Source of the DNA: Larkinella soli
Lineage (GTDB): Bacteria > Bacteroidota > Bacteroidia > Cytophagales > Spirosomataceae
Length of the DNA: 64,000 nt
Direction: 5' to 3'
NCBI RefSeq assembly: GCF_003703975.1
Contig: NZ_QTJY01000004.1
Coordinates: 372,001-436,000 of the forward strand
Part shown: piece by piece, positions 49,298 to 58,917 of the stretch
Layout: every line of letters starts with the position of its first letter
How positions within the stretch are numbered: position 1 is the stretch's first letter
Position numbers and translations under genes: made by a program
Notes under the pieces: model-generated
What the model was told of the DNA's origin: nothing
Databases searched by the model: none
The model's input: only the letters and a program-made list of their open reading frames with translations

Positions 49298-51322
49298 CTA
49301 CTGCTCCACCTTCAGCCGTTCTCGTAACTGAAACAGTTCGTCGCGCAGACGGGCGGCTTCTAGGAAGTCGAGTTCCCGGGCGGCTTTCTCCATTTTCGAC
49401 TGTGTTTCGCCAATAATTTTTTCGAGATCGCTCTTGCCCATGTACCGCACTACCGGGTCGGCCGCAATTTTGATTTCTTCCGGCTCGATGTAGTAGCCGC
49501 GGTTGGCCGGCCGCGAATCCGCCACTTTGGTCTGTTCCAGAATGGCCTCGCGGGATTTCAGCACGGTGGTCGGCGTAATGCCGTGTTCCAGGTTGTAGGC
49601 CATCTGGATTTCCCGACGCCGGTTCGTCTCGTCGATGGCTTTCCGCATCGAGCCGGTAATGGTGTCGGCATACATCAGCACCTTTCCGTTGGCGTTCCGG
49701 GCCGCCCGGCCGATGGTCTGGATCAGCGAGCGGATGTCACGCAGGAAACCTTCCTTATCGGCATCCATAATCGCCACCAGCGACACTTCGGGCAGGTCGA
49801 GGCCCTCGCGCAGCAGGTTGACGCCCACCAGCACGTCGAACACGCCCAGCCGCAGTTCCCGCAGAATCTCGACCCGGTCGAGGGCCTTGACTTCCGAGTG
49901 GATATACCGGCCCTTGACGCCCACGCGCTCCAGGTATTTGCTCAGTTCTTCCGCCATCCGTTTCGTCAGGGTCGTCACCAGCACCCGCTCCCCGCTTTTG
50001 ATGCGGTCGTCGATCTCTTCGAGCAGGTCGTCGATCTGGTTGAGACTGGGCCGCACCTCGATTTCGGGGTCGAGCAGGCCCGTCGGGCGGATGAGCTGTT
50101 CGACCACCACCCCCTCGCTTTTGCGGAGTTCGTAGTCGGACGGGGTGGCGCTGACGAAGACGATCTGGGGCGCCATTTCCTCAAATTCCTGAAAGGTCAG
50201 CGGACGGTTGTCGAGGGCGGAAGGCAGCCGGAACCCGTAATCGACCAGCGACTCCTTGCGGGAGCGGTCACCGCCCCACATGGCCCGGATCTGCGGCATG
50301 GTCACGTGGCTTTCGTCGACCACCATCAGGAAATCATCCGGAAAGTAGTCGAGCAGGCAGAACGGACGCTGCCCCGGCTGCCGGCGGTCGAAATACCGGG
50401 AGTAGTTTTCGATCCCGGAACAGTAGCCCAGTTCGCGCATCATTTCTATGTCGAACTCGGTGCGTTCCTTGATTCGCTCGGCCTCCTGGTGCCGGAATTC
50501 CGACTCAAAATAGCGAACCTGGGCCACCATATCGGCCTGAATCTCGCCGATGGCCATGTTCAGCGTATCGCGGCCCGTCACGAACAGGTTGGCCGGGAAG
50601 ATGGCGATGAGCCGCTCGTCGGAAAGCTTTTTACCCGAGGCCGGGTCGATGCGCTGGATGGCTTCGATTTCGTCGCCGAAGAAGATGATCCGGTAGGCAA
50701 AGTCGGCGTAGCCCGGGAAGATGTCCACGGTATCGCCCTTGACCCGGAACGACCCCCGCGTGAACTCGACTTCCGTCCGGTTATAAAGAATCTCCACCAG
50801 CCTGTAAAGAAACTGGTTGCGGCTGATGACCTCGCCCACGCCGATCCGCACGATGCTTTTCTGGTATTCTACCGGGTTACCGGCGCCGTAGATGCACGAC
50901 ACCGACGCCACCACCACCACATCCCGCCGGCCGCTCATCAGGGCCGACACCGCCGACAGCCGCAGCTTGTCGATCTCCTCGTTGATGGCAAGGTCTTTTT
51001 CAATGTAGGTGTTGGTCGTGGCGATGTAGGCTTCCGGCTGGTAGTAGTCGTAGTAGGAGATGAAGTACTCGACCGAATTTTCCGGGAAGAACTGCTTGAA
51101 TTCTCCGTAGAGCTGAGCCGCCAGCGTTTTGTTGTGGCTCAGAACGAGGGTCGGGCGGTTGAGTTCGGCAATGACGTTGGCGACCGTAAAGGTTTTCCCG
51201 CTTCCGGTAACCCCGAGCAGGACCTGCGCCGGCTCGCCTTCCCTGAGGCCGTTGACCAGTTTCGAGATGGCCTGAGGCTGGTCGCCGGTGGGTTTAAATT
51301 CTGAAGTCAGCTTGAAATTCAT
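49298..51322 (-). CDS. uvrB: Excinuclease ABC subunit B
   Basis: 674 residues. Walker A GVTGSGKT at 37-44, the damage-probing beta-hairpin region YYDYYQPEAYIATTNTYIEK, helicase motifs with DESHVTMPQ and LREGLDLPEVSLVAIMDADK, and the C-terminal UVR motif (LEKIIGETQSKMEKAARELD). With UvrA it verifies bulky lesions and loads UvrC for nucleotide excision repair. Complete, with no unusual feature. uvrA and uvrC are not in the window. Confidence 0.98.
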   Translation of the reverse strand: MNFKLTSEFKPTGDQPQAISKLVNGLREGEPAQVLLGVTGSGKTFTVANVIAELNRPTLVLSHNKTLAAQLYGEFKQFFPENSVEYFISYYDYYQPEAYIATTNTYIEKDLAINEEIDKLRLSAVSALMSGRRDVVVVASVSCIYGAGNPVEYQKSIVRIGVGEVISRNQFLYRLVEILYNRTEVEFTRGSFRVKGDTVDIFPGYADFAYRIIFFGDEIEAIQRIDPASGKKLSDERLIAIFPANLFVTGRDTLNMAIGEIQADMVAQVRYFESEFRHQEAERIKERTEFDIEMMRELGYCSGIENYSRYFDRRQPGQRPFCLLDYFPDDFLMVVDESHVTMPQIRAMWGGDRSRKESLVDYGFRLPSALDNRPLTFQEFEEMAPQIVFVSATPSDYELRKSEGVVVEQLIRPTGLLDPEIEVRPSLNQIDDLLEEIDDRIKSGERVLVTTLTKRMAEELSKYLERVGVKGRYIHSEVKALDRVEILRELRLGVFDVLVGVNLLREGLDLPEVSLVAIMDADKEGFLRDIRSLIQTIGRAARNANGKVLMYADTITGSMRKAIDETNRRREIQMAYNLEHGITPTTVLKSREAILEQTKVADSRPANRGYYIEPEEIKIAADPVVRYMGKSDLEKIIGETQSKMEKAARELDFLEAARLRDELFQLRERLKVEQ

Positions 51323-51688
51323 AACGAGCCAAGTTACGAAAAAACGGCCGCAGGAGCAAGGCGGTTCCGAAAATACCTGACCGACGAGGCAGTGGCCCCG
51401 GAAATTAACCGAATAATAACAAATCGGCGATTTCGTAGTGTCTAATAAATGTGTTAATTTTTTTTGCGTTTATATTTTTAAATTACATAGAAGTTAATCA
51501 AATAATGTCTGTAATAATAAAATCAACTTCATTTAACCAATAAAATAATAAGAACATATACTTAAGTAATTTTTTGGCGCTCCTACTTCCTGGCTTGTTT
51601 CCGGCCACCGCTTACCGGCCCCCGATACCGGGCCGGGTCTTTTCGCACTTCAACCATCCGTCCCGTACATGAAGAAAAATTTACCCTT
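51323..51688. other. AT-rich intergenic region upstream of the CotH gene
   Basis: 366 bases between the divergent uvrB and CotH genes. It contains the AT-rich stretch at about 51440-51570 that probably holds the CotH promoter, although no exact TAnnTTTG with a matching TTG was found, and a short upstream open frame at 51669-51692. No RNA gene was recognised. Confidence 0.45.
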
Positions 51689-51692
51689 ATGA
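51669..51692 (+). promoter_or_regulatory. Seven-codon upstream open frame overlapping the CotH start
   Basis: ATG at 51669 followed by codons for KKNLPL and a TGA at 51690-51692. The stop overlaps the CotH ATG (51689) in the arrangement ATGA, so translation of the short frame would be coupled to the main gene. It may be a chance frame or a leader. Confidence 0.35.
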
Positions 51693-54600
51693 ACTCTGTC
51701 TTATGTTTCCGTAACTCCGCTCCCGGTTTGCTGATCGGGCTGCTCCTTTTCTTTTTGTCGGTTACCGTCCGGGCGCAGTCCGTAACGGCCGATGCCGGAA
51801 CGTTTCAGGTGGATAAAACCCTGAAGCTGATCGTCTGTAATAAAGTACCCGCTTTCCCGTCCGGCGCCGGGCCGGTTACCATCCAGTTCGATGAGGTGTA
51901 CACCTTCACGGAATCCATTTCGGCCTTCGAAGTGGGCAGGGAGTATAAACTCAGTCTGAACGGCACGAATTACCTGCTGTATTTCACGGGTTTCCCGATC
52001 GTTCATATCACTACCGGCGGGGCCGCCATCAGTGAAACCGACGACCGTACGGGGGGCAGCGTCAGTTTATCCGACCCGGCGGGAAGCCTGTTCACCTCCA
52101 GCATGGGCGTCCGGGTCCGGGGCAACACCTCCCGGCTGTACCCGAAGAAGTCGTACAATATGCAGCTCTGGACCGACCCCAGCGGGGCCACGGAACTGGA
52201 AACGTCGCTGCTGGGGATGCGCTCCGACAGTAAATGGCTTTTTCTGGCTCTCTATAACGAGCCGCTTCGGGTCAACAACATGGCTTCCTGGGCCATCTGG
52301 CGGAAGATGCACAAACTTTACTACCTGGCGCAGGAACCCGACGCCCAGTCCGGGATCCGGATGCGCTACTGCGACGTCTTCATCAACAACAGCTACAACG
52401 GCGTGTATGCCATCACCGAAGACCTGGACCGGAAGCAGCTCAAACTGAAGAAAACCCGGGACGACGGCGGCATCCGGGGTGAGTTGTACAAAGCCGACAG
52501 CCGGACGGATGCCACGGCTTTCCTGAGTGTTTTCAACGGAAACGAGCTGCCCCCGTTTGACAATTCGTCGCCGACCTGGGCCGGTTACGAGATCGACTAC
52601 CCGAAAGACCCGTTCTGGAACAGCCTGTCCGGCCTGATCCAGCTGTTCGTGAAATCCACCGACGACGATTTCAAAGCCCAGATCGCCGACCGGCTGTACC
52701 TGGATGGGGTAATCGATAACTTCCTGTTCCTGAATGCCATCGGCGCCACCGAGGACAATATGGGCAACAACCAGTTTATCGGCCGGTATAAGGAGAACGA
52801 ACCCTACATGCTCATGCCCTGGGATTTTGACGTCACCTTCGGGAACGTCAACGGAAAGATGGACAACATTGCCGAATACATCCGGACCAACGGCCTGTAT
52901 TACCGCCTGATGACCCAGAATCCGGTCGGCTTTAAAAGCCGGATGAAAAAGCGGTGGTTCGCCCTGCGGCAGGGCGAACTTCAGAATGCCGCCTTCAAGA
53001 AGAACCTGACCGACAACATCACGGTTCTGAACAACGACGGTGCCTATAAGCGGGAACAGCTCCGCTGGCCCGGCACCCTGCGGCTCGACGAGCAGAGCGC
53101 CATCATCAGCTGGATCGACAGCCGGATGGCGTTCCTCGATCAGTATTTCGGCGAGTTCCCCGACCAGGACCCGCAGGGCGTTCAGATCACGCTCCAGGAG
53201 TTTAAAGGCGAAATTTCGGGCGGTGATAAACTGCTGAGCTGGACAACCAGTTCCGAAAAGAATGCCAAACGGTTCGAGGTCGAGTTCAGTACGGACGGGC
53301 TGAATTTCAGCAAGGCAGGGGAAGTGGCGGCCACCGGAAACAGCACGTCTCCGCGCAGCTACAGCTTCGCTCACACCGATGCCTCGGCCATTGCCTACTA
53401 CCGGCTGAAGATGATCAACATCTACGACCTCTTTAAATACAGCAGCGAAGTGCTGATCGGCGGCTGCCCGACCCCCCCGGCCGCGCCCACCGTCAGCGCC
53501 AGCCTCCTGACCATCAATGCCGGACAGAGTACCGTACTGTCGGCTACCGGATGCGCCGGTACGGTTTTGTGGAGTACGAATCAGACCGGCTCGCCACTGA
53601 CCGTCAGCCCGGCGACTACAACGACGTATACCGCCCGGTGCCGTCAGGCGGTGGGGTGCGAAAGCATCCCGTCCAATGCCGTTACCGTGAAGGTCAACCC
53701 GGTTACGGCGTATGAAGGCTATCTGAATACCGCCAGTTGCAGCGTCATCTCCGGCTGGGCCTGGGACAGTAAACGACCCAAAGCTTTTGTGGTGGTCGAA
53801 ATTCTGGACGGGCAGAACGTGGCCGCGATGGCCATTGCCGACATTTACCGCCAGGATCTGAAAACGGCCGGGAAAGGCAACGGGATTCACGGCTATAGCC
53901 TGGCGCTGCCGGATAAATTCAAGGATAATAAACCGCACAATATCTCGGTTCGGGTTCAGGGCAGCAGTTACATCCTGAAGAACTCGCCGAAGTCGATCAC
54001 CTGCGCCGGGAGTACCCCTCCCCCCTCCAATCAGCCGCCGGTGGCACCCACCGTGTCGGTACCCACGGGGACGGTCAACCAGCCTTACTCGACAACGCTG
54101 GCAGCCTTTACCGATCCCGACAACAATCCGCTAACGTATAGTCTGACCGGTACTTTACCTTCGGGGGTCGGCTTCAACGCGACCACGCGGGTGCTGAGCG
54201 GCACGCCGACGGCAACGGGCACCTTCAGTCTGACCTACACGGCCAATGACGGGCAGGCGTCCACGAACACCACCGTCTCGCTGACGGTCAACCCGGAAGT
54301 CCCACCGGCCAACCAGCCGCCGACGGCTCCTACCATTCCGGAGCTGACCGCTACCGTCAATACCGCCTACTCGACCACGCTGCCCGCGTTCACCGACCCG
54401 AACGGCGATGCGCTGACCTACACGCTGAGTACTCCCCCTGCGGGGCTGACCTTCAACGCGACCTCCCGCGTACTGAGCGGCACGCCCACCGTGACAGGGC
54501 CCTTCAGTTTGACTTATACAGCCAATGACGGGCAGGCGTCCACGAACACCACCGTCTCGCTGACGGTCAACCCGGAAGTCCCACCGGCCAACCAGCCGCC

Positions 54601-55468
54601 CTCAGCGCCTACGATCGCACCGCTGACCGCTACCGTCAACACGCCGTTCTCCACGACGCTGGCGGCCTTTACCGATCCCAACGGGGATGCGCTGACCTAT
54701 GCCCTAAGCACCCCGCCGGCCGGGCTGACCTTTAACGCCACCACGCGGGTGCTGAGCGGCACGCCCACCGTGACAGGGCCCTTCAGCCTGACTTATACAG
54801 CCAATGACGGGCAGGCATCCACGAACACCACCGTCTCGCTCACGGTCGGTTCGGGAACGGTGGTAACGGGGAACTTCGAGGGGTACCTCGACAAGGCGGA
54901 GTGTACGTCCATTCGGGGCTGGGTCTGGGACAGCAAGCAGCCCAATACGGCCCTGACCGTGGAGATTCTCTCCGACGGTGTTTCGGTCGGAACAATTTCG
55001 GCCAATATCTTCCGCCAGGATCTGAAAACGGCCGGGAAAGGCAACGGGATTCACGGCTACATCTTTACGACACCGGCTGCCCTCAAGGATAATCTTACGC
55101 ACCAGATCAGCGTGAAAGTGCTGAACAGCAACTACACGCTCAAAGGATCGCCGAAAGCCCTGAAGTGCGCGCCGGCAGCCCGCCTGTCGGCCGATGCCGA
55201 AGAGGCCGGTTCACAACTCCGGGCGTTTTTGCTGGGTAACCCGGCGCTCCGGGACGAGGTGATCGTGGAAGTACAGGGCGCTCAGGGGAGGGCCGTACAG
55301 TTCCAGCTGATGACCGCCGGCGGCAAGCTGCTCTCCGGCCGGACGGTGGAGGTAGCCGAGCCGAGCCACCGGCAGTCGGTATCTCTGGGAGGGCAGGCCG
55401 CCGGGCTTTATCTGCTGCGGGTTGAAGCCGGAAGTCAGGCCGTTACGCTCAAAGTTCTCAGACCGTAA
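51689..55468 (+). CDS. Secreted CotH kinase family protein with tandem Ig-like repeats and T9SS tail
   Basis: 1259 residues. Signal peptide (LLIGLLLFFLSVTVRAQ); CotH kinase-like domain (about 130-480) with VRGNTSRLYPKKSYNMQL and MLMPWDFDVTFGN; a beta domain with KLLSWTTSSEKNAKRFEVEF; an Ig-like domain (about 590-670); a 100-residue module beginning YEGYLNTASC; three tandem He-PIG/cadherin-like repeats of 93 residues (about 780-1055); a second copy of the 100-residue module (FEGYLDKAEC); and a C-terminal sorting-like domain. CotH enzymes phosphorylate extracellular proteins. This one may act at the cell surface or simply be an adhesin. No neighbour explains it. Confidence 0.9.
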   Translation: MNSVLCFRNSAPGLLIGLLLFFLSVTVRAQSVTADAGTFQVDKTLKLIVCNKVPAFPSGAGPVTIQFDEVYTFTESISAFEVGREYKLSLNGTNYLLYFTGFPIVHITTGGAAISETDDRTGGSVSLSDPAGSLFTSSMGVRVRGNTSRLYPKKSYNMQLWTDPSGATELETSLLGMRSDSKWLFLALYNEPLRVNNMASWAIWRKMHKLYYLAQEPDAQSGIRMRYCDVFINNSYNGVYAITEDLDRKQLKLKKTRDDGGIRGELYKADSRTDATAFLSVFNGNELPPFDNSSPTWAGYEIDYPKDPFWNSLSGLIQLFVKSTDDDFKAQIADRLYLDGVIDNFLFLNAIGATEDNMGNNQFIGRYKENEPYMLMPWDFDVTFGNVNGKMDNIAEYIRTNGLYYRLMTQNPVGFKSRMKKRWFALRQGELQNAAFKKNLTDNITVLNNDGAYKREQLRWPGTLRLDEQSAIISWIDSRMAFLDQYFGEFPDQDPQGVQITLQEFKGEISGGDKLLSWTTSSEKNAKRFEVEFSTDGLNFSKAGEVAATGNSTSPRSYSFAHTDASAIAYYRLKMINIYDLFKYSSEVLIGGCPTPPAAPTVSASLLTINAGQSTVLSATGCAGTVLWSTNQTGSPLTVSPATTTTYTARCRQAVGCESIPSNAVTVKVNPVTAYEGYLNTASCSVISGWAWDSKRPKAFVVVEILDGQNVAAMAIADIYRQDLKTAGKGNGIHGYSLALPDKFKDNKPHNISVRVQGSSYILKNSPKSITCAGSTPPPSNQPPVAPTVSVPTGTVNQPYSTTLAAFTDPDNNPLTYSLTGTLPSGVGFNATTRVLSGTPTATGTFSLTYTANDGQASTNTTVSLTVNPEVPPANQPPTAPTIPELTATVNTAYSTTLPAFTDPNGDALTYTLSTPPAGLTFNATSRVLSGTPTVTGPFSLTYTANDGQASTNTTVSLTVNPEVPPANQPPSAPTIAPLTATVNTPFSTTLAAFTDPNGDALTYALSTPPAGLTFNATTRVLSGTPTVTGPFSLTYTANDGQASTNTTVSLTVGSGTVVTGNFEGYLDKAECTSIRGWVWDSKQPNTALTVEILSDGVSVGTISANIFRQDLKTAGKGNGIHGYIFTTPAALKDNLTHQISVKVLNSNYTLKGSPKALKCAPAARLSADAEEAGSQLRAFLLGNPALRDEVIVEVQGAQGRAVQFQLMTAGGKLLSGRTVEVAEPSHRQSVSLGGQAAGLYLLRVEAGSQAVTLKVLRP
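53848..55059 (+). repeat. Duplicated 100-residue module with an identical 48-base core
   Basis: Positions 53848-53895 and 55012-55059 are identical over 48 bases, encoding the core RQDLKTAGKGNGIHGY. The surrounding modules share GYLxxxxCxxIxGWxWDSK and later SPKxxxC. The copies flank the tandem Ig-like repeats. Base identity in a third-position-variable gene suggests recent duplication or gene conversion. Confidence 0.9.
54242..54880 (+). repeat. Tandem 279-base repeats encoding Ig-like domains
   Basis: The 80-base block at 54242-54321 recurs unchanged at 54521-54600 and, with small changes, begins again at 54800. The period is 279 bases, 93 residues. It encodes TANDGQASTNTTVSLTVN and the proline-rich linker PEVPPANQPP. 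Confidence 0.92.
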
Positions 55469-55490
55469 GAAGCGGTTGCCGCACTGGGGG

Positions 55491-55550
55491 AGCCGAAGCC
55501 GGCGGGGTGTTTGGATTATTTTCTCCGAACAACTCCAGCCGGCTTCGGTT
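55491..55550 (+). terminator. Long-stem hairpin after the CotH gene
   Basis: AGCCGAAGCCGGC (55491-55503) pairs with GCCGGCTTCGGTT (55538-55550) and inner G/T-C/A pairs extend the stem. There is no clear T-run, so termination efficiency is uncertain. Confidence 0.5.
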
Positions 55551-55579
55551 ACTAACCATATCACTCAACGTTAAAAATT

Positions 55580-55843
55580 ATGAAAATGGACCTTAGTAAA
55601 CAGGGCCGGACCCTGCTGACCGCCTTTTGTTTTTCACTGTCGGTAGTGTGCATGAGCTGTGGCGGCAAACAGGAAGGCAGTCAGGAATCCGGCGGTGCCT
55701 CGGCGGAGGCCGGAAGCGATACGAGCGTGATGGGTATCCAGGGCGATACGACCACCAACGACCTCGACGGTCCGGTAGCGGCACCGGGCGATACGGCCAC
55801 CGGCCAGACGCTGCCTGAAATGCGGGCAAAAAAGAAAGAATAA
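55580..55843 (+). CDS. Small lipoprotein of unknown function
   Basis: 87 residues. Signal peptide with lipobox VCMSC, then a low-complexity mature part rich in Gly, Ser, Asp and Thr (GSQESGGASAEAGSDTSV) and a basic end. No known domain. The Asp/Thr-rich tail resembles flexible surface linkers. The TIGR01777 gene begins 74 bases downstream on the same strand. Confidence 0.65.
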   Translation: MKMDLSKQGRTLLTAFCFSLSVVCMSCGGKQEGSQESGGASAEAGSDTSVMGIQGDTTTNDLDGPVAAPGDTATGQTLPEMRAKKKE

Positions 55844-55917
55844 GTCCGGGCGGGCGGTGGAGCGATGCAACATTTTCGTTCCACCGCTGGTTTGCCATGA
55901 ACAAGAACCCCTCCGTC

Positions 55918-56829
55918 ATGGCAGCAACCTTTCTGATTTCGGGCGGCTCCGGTACCATCGGCCGCCGGCTGACCCGCCTTCTTCTCCAGCAGGGTCATCA
56001 GGTATCCATCCTCAGTCGCTCGAAGAAAACCATCCCCAACGTAACGGTCTATCAGTGGAACATTGAGCGGGGGCATATCGACCCGCAGGCCATCCTGACC
56101 GCCGACTATATCCTCCATCTGGCCGGGGCCGGTATTGCCGACGAACGCTGGACCGACGAGCGGAAGCAGGAAATCATGGACAGCCGCACCCGGTCGGCGT
56201 CTTTGCTGGCCGACGCGCTGCGCTCCAACCGCCATCACGTGAAATCATTTGTTTCTTCCTCCGGCATCGGCTTTTACGGGGGCGATACCGGCGACCGCCC
56301 GCTGACGGAAACCAGTCCGGCCGGCAACGACTTTCTGGCCCAGGTGGTTAGGGTCTGGGAACGGGCCGCCGACGAAATTGCGGAGCAGGGCATCCGAACC
56401 GTGAAACTCCGGACCGGCATCGTGCTGACGATGGAAGGAGGAGCCCTGCCGAAACTGGTGCAGCCGGTTCGGCTGGGAGCCGGAGCGCCCCTCGGCACGG
56501 GGCAGCAGTATGTCTCCTGGATTCACATCGACGACCTGTGCCGCATCTACCTTCAGGCCGCTACCGATGAAAGCTGGCAGGGAATTTTTAACGCCGTCGG
56601 CCCCGAACCTGTGACTAATCAGGCGTTGACACGTCAAATAGCTACCGTGCTTCACAAACCGCTCATCCTGCCGAAGGTGCCGGGCTTCGCCATCCGACTG
56701 GTGTTTGGCGAACTGGCCAGTGCCGTGCTGGGCGGTAACTACGTGTTGAACAAGCGGATACGGGAAGAAACTTCCTTTCGGTATCAATTTCCCGATTTGC
56801 TTCCGGCGCTGAAAGACCTGCTTCTTTAG
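55918..56829 (+). CDS. TIGR01777 family epimerase-like oxidoreductase
   Basis: 303 residues from the ATG at 55918. An ATG at 55897 is possible. The Rossmann motif is FLISGGSGTIGRRLTRLLLQ and the family blocks VKSFVSSSGIGFYGG, SWIHIDDLCRIYLQA and FNAVGPEPVTNQAL are present. The family is an extended SDR fold linked in some bacteria to cell division or nucleotide-sugar metabolism, but its reaction is not established. It may share a transcript with the lipoprotein upstream. Confidence 0.9.
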   Translation: MAATFLISGGSGTIGRRLTRLLLQQGHQVSILSRSKKTIPNVTVYQWNIERGHIDPQAILTADYILHLAGAGIADERWTDERKQEIMDSRTRSASLLADALRSNRHHVKSFVSSSGIGFYGGDTGDRPLTETSPAGNDFLAQVVRVWERAADEIAEQGIRTVKLRTGIVLTMEGGALPKLVQPVRLGAGAPLGTGQQYVSWIHIDDLCRIYLQAATDESWQGIFNAVGPEPVTNQALTRQIATVLHKPLILPKVPGFAIRLVFGELASAVLGGNYVLNKRIREETSFRYQFPDLLPALKDLLL

Positions 56830-56923
56830 CCGGACACTTGCAGAACCGAGGAGAAAAATTTATTCAAATTTTATTTGTTTGGCGTATCAATAAAAAGAAG
56901 ACTTTGAACGGACCGGAACAGCA

Positions 56924-58846
56924 ATGATCGAAAGATTTTTTAAAGGGCATTCAAATCGCTTCGTTGCCAGCTACCTGGTCCTGATCGCCGATGTGATAAT
57001 CAGCGCAGGCGCTTTCAGTGCTGCCTATCTTCTGCGGTTCAACTTTGAAACCGAAGCCATCGTGCCGCATGATTTTCTGTATTGCCTGAGCGTCACGGTG
57101 GCGATCCGATTTCTGTTCTTTCTGTTGTTCAGGTCACACCAGGGCATCATTCGCCATACCAGCCTCGAAGATGTCCAGTTGCTGGTCTATGCCGTAACCA
57201 CCAGCGCCGTAGGAATCTCCCTCAGTTCCTGGCTGCTCTGGCAATGCACCGGCTGGGTCAGCTTTTACGTCCCGGTATCCATTCTGCTCATCGATTATTT
57301 CTGCTGTCTGGTGGCGCTGGCGCTCAGCCGTCTGATCGTCAAGGCGTTCTACTGGTCGCTGGTCGCAACGGACGAAGGCAGCCGGCAGCGGGTGCTGATC
57401 TACGGTGCCGGGCTGACCGGTCTGCTGACCCGCAAAGCCCTCGCTCAGGATACCGTAAACCGGTACACTATTCTGGCCTTTATCGACGATAATCCCTACA
57501 AAATTCAGAAAGTCATTCAGGGGCTGAAAGTGCTTTCGAGACAGGATGCCTATGCGCGTTATATCCGCAATCAGCCCGTTCGGCCGCAGGTCATCCTGGC
57601 CATGGGCCGGGTGGGCCTCCCGCAGAAAAACGAAATCACGGAATTCTTTCTTCAGCATCAGGTTCACGTCAAAACCATCCCGACCATCGAACAATGGATC
57701 GGTGGTAAACTGAATTCGGCCCAGATCCGCGACGTCCGGATCGAAGACCTGCTGGAAAGGGACCCGATCGATCTGAACAACCGGCTGGTCGGCGAGCAGC
57801 TTTGCGGACAGGTCGTGCTCGTAACCGGAGCGGCCGGCTCGATCGGCAGTGAACTCGTCAGGCAGGTGCTCCGCCACCGGCCGCAGACGATCGTCCTGCT
57901 GGATCAGGCCGAGTCCGCCCTTTTCGATCTGGAATTTCAGCTGAACCGTGAACATCCGCCTGCACCGACCCGCACCCGGCTGGTGTTGAAAATTGCCGAT
58001 GTCGCCGACGAGAACCGGATGGGCCATATCTTCCGGGAAGTCCGGCCGGCTTTCGTTTTTCATGCAGCCGCCTATAAGCACGTTCCTTTGATGGAGCAGC
58101 ATCCCTACGAAGCCGTTCGGGTCAACGTAATCGGAACCCGGATCGTCGCCGACCTCTCGGTTCGGCACGGCGTCCGGACGTTCGTGATGATCTCCACCGA
58201 CAAGGCCGTCAACCCGACCAACGTCATGGGAGCTACCAAGCGGCTGGCCGAGATGTATGTCCAGAGCCTCAATCAGCCGGATAAAGCCCTTCGGCAAAGC
58301 CGCTTCATCGTCACCCGGTTCGGGAATGTCCTGGGGTCCAACGGGTCCGTCGTGACGGTATTCCGTAAACAGATTCAGGCCGGAGGCCCCGTCACGGTGA
58401 CGCATCCCGACATCATCCGGTATTTCATGACCGTTCCGGAAGCCTGTCAGCTGGTGCTGGAAGCCGGTGCCATGGGTCGGGGAGGGGAGGTCTTCGTCTT
58501 CGATATGGGAGAACCCGTCCGGATCGCCGAGCTGGCGCGGAAGATGATCTACCTTTCCGGATACACCGCCGGGAAGGATATTCAGATTGTCTATACCGGC
58601 CTGCGGCCCGGCGAAAAGCTGTACGAAGAGCTTCTGAACGACAACGAACAGACCCTGCCGACCCACCATCCCAAGATCATGATTGCCCAGGTCGTGGCCC
58701 CCGAACCCGAATCCATGAAAGAAGCGCTGAATATCCTGCAGCTTCTGCTGATCGAAGGCGACGCCACCCGGCTGGTGAAGACCATCAAACAGCTGATTCC
58801 CGAATACATCAGCCAAAACTCCGTTTTCGCATCGCTCGATCACTGA
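56924..58846 (+). CDS. CapD/PglF-type membrane nucleotide-sugar 4,6-dehydratase
   Basis: 640 residues. Four N-terminal membrane helices (about 12-125), a CoA-binding-like Rossmann domain (about 145-250; LIYGAGLTGLLTRKAL) and a C-terminal long-chain SDR domain with VTGAAGSIGSELVRQVL, HAAAYKHVPLMEQHP and TDKAVNPTNVMGATKRLAEM. The catalytic tyrosine position carries methionine, as in the PglF/WbpM group. It should convert UDP-GlcNAc to the 4-keto-6-deoxy sugar for capsule, O-antigen or glycan synthesis. No other polysaccharide gene is adjacent. Confidence 0.92.
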   Translation: MIERFFKGHSNRFVASYLVLIADVIISAGAFSAAYLLRFNFETEAIVPHDFLYCLSVTVAIRFLFFLLFRSHQGIIRHTSLEDVQLLVYAVTTSAVGISLSSWLLWQCTGWVSFYVPVSILLIDYFCCLVALALSRLIVKAFYWSLVATDEGSRQRVLIYGAGLTGLLTRKALAQDTVNRYTILAFIDDNPYKIQKVIQGLKVLSRQDAYARYIRNQPVRPQVILAMGRVGLPQKNEITEFFLQHQVHVKTIPTIEQWIGGKLNSAQIRDVRIEDLLERDPIDLNNRLVGEQLCGQVVLVTGAAGSIGSELVRQVLRHRPQTIVLLDQAESALFDLEFQLNREHPPAPTRTRLVLKIADVADENRMGHIFREVRPAFVFHAAAYKHVPLMEQHPYEAVRVNVIGTRIVADLSVRHGVRTFVMISTDKAVNPTNVMGATKRLAEMYVQSLNQPDKALRQSRFIVTRFGNVLGSNGSVVTVFRKQIQAGGPVTVTHPDIIRYFMTVPEACQLVLEAGAMGRGGEVFVFDMGEPVRIAELARKMIYLSGYTAGKDIQIVYTGLRPGEKLYEELLNDNEQTLPTHHPKIMIAQVVAPEPESMKEALNILQLLLIEGDATRLVKTIKQLIPEYISQNSVFASLDH

Positions 58847-58917
58847 AACCGGCGGCCCGTCGTCAACTTTTTCTCCCACCGCTTGCGGTCTGTGCGCCTT
58901 AAGGGTAAGTTTACCCC

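Noticed and set aside
49583-51304. 573-codon plus-strand frame
   Set aside because: Antisense to uvrB.
54242-54880. Regular repeats resembling a CRISPR array
   Set aside because: Period is 279 bases, in frame, and encodes Ig-like domains. There are no short spacers.
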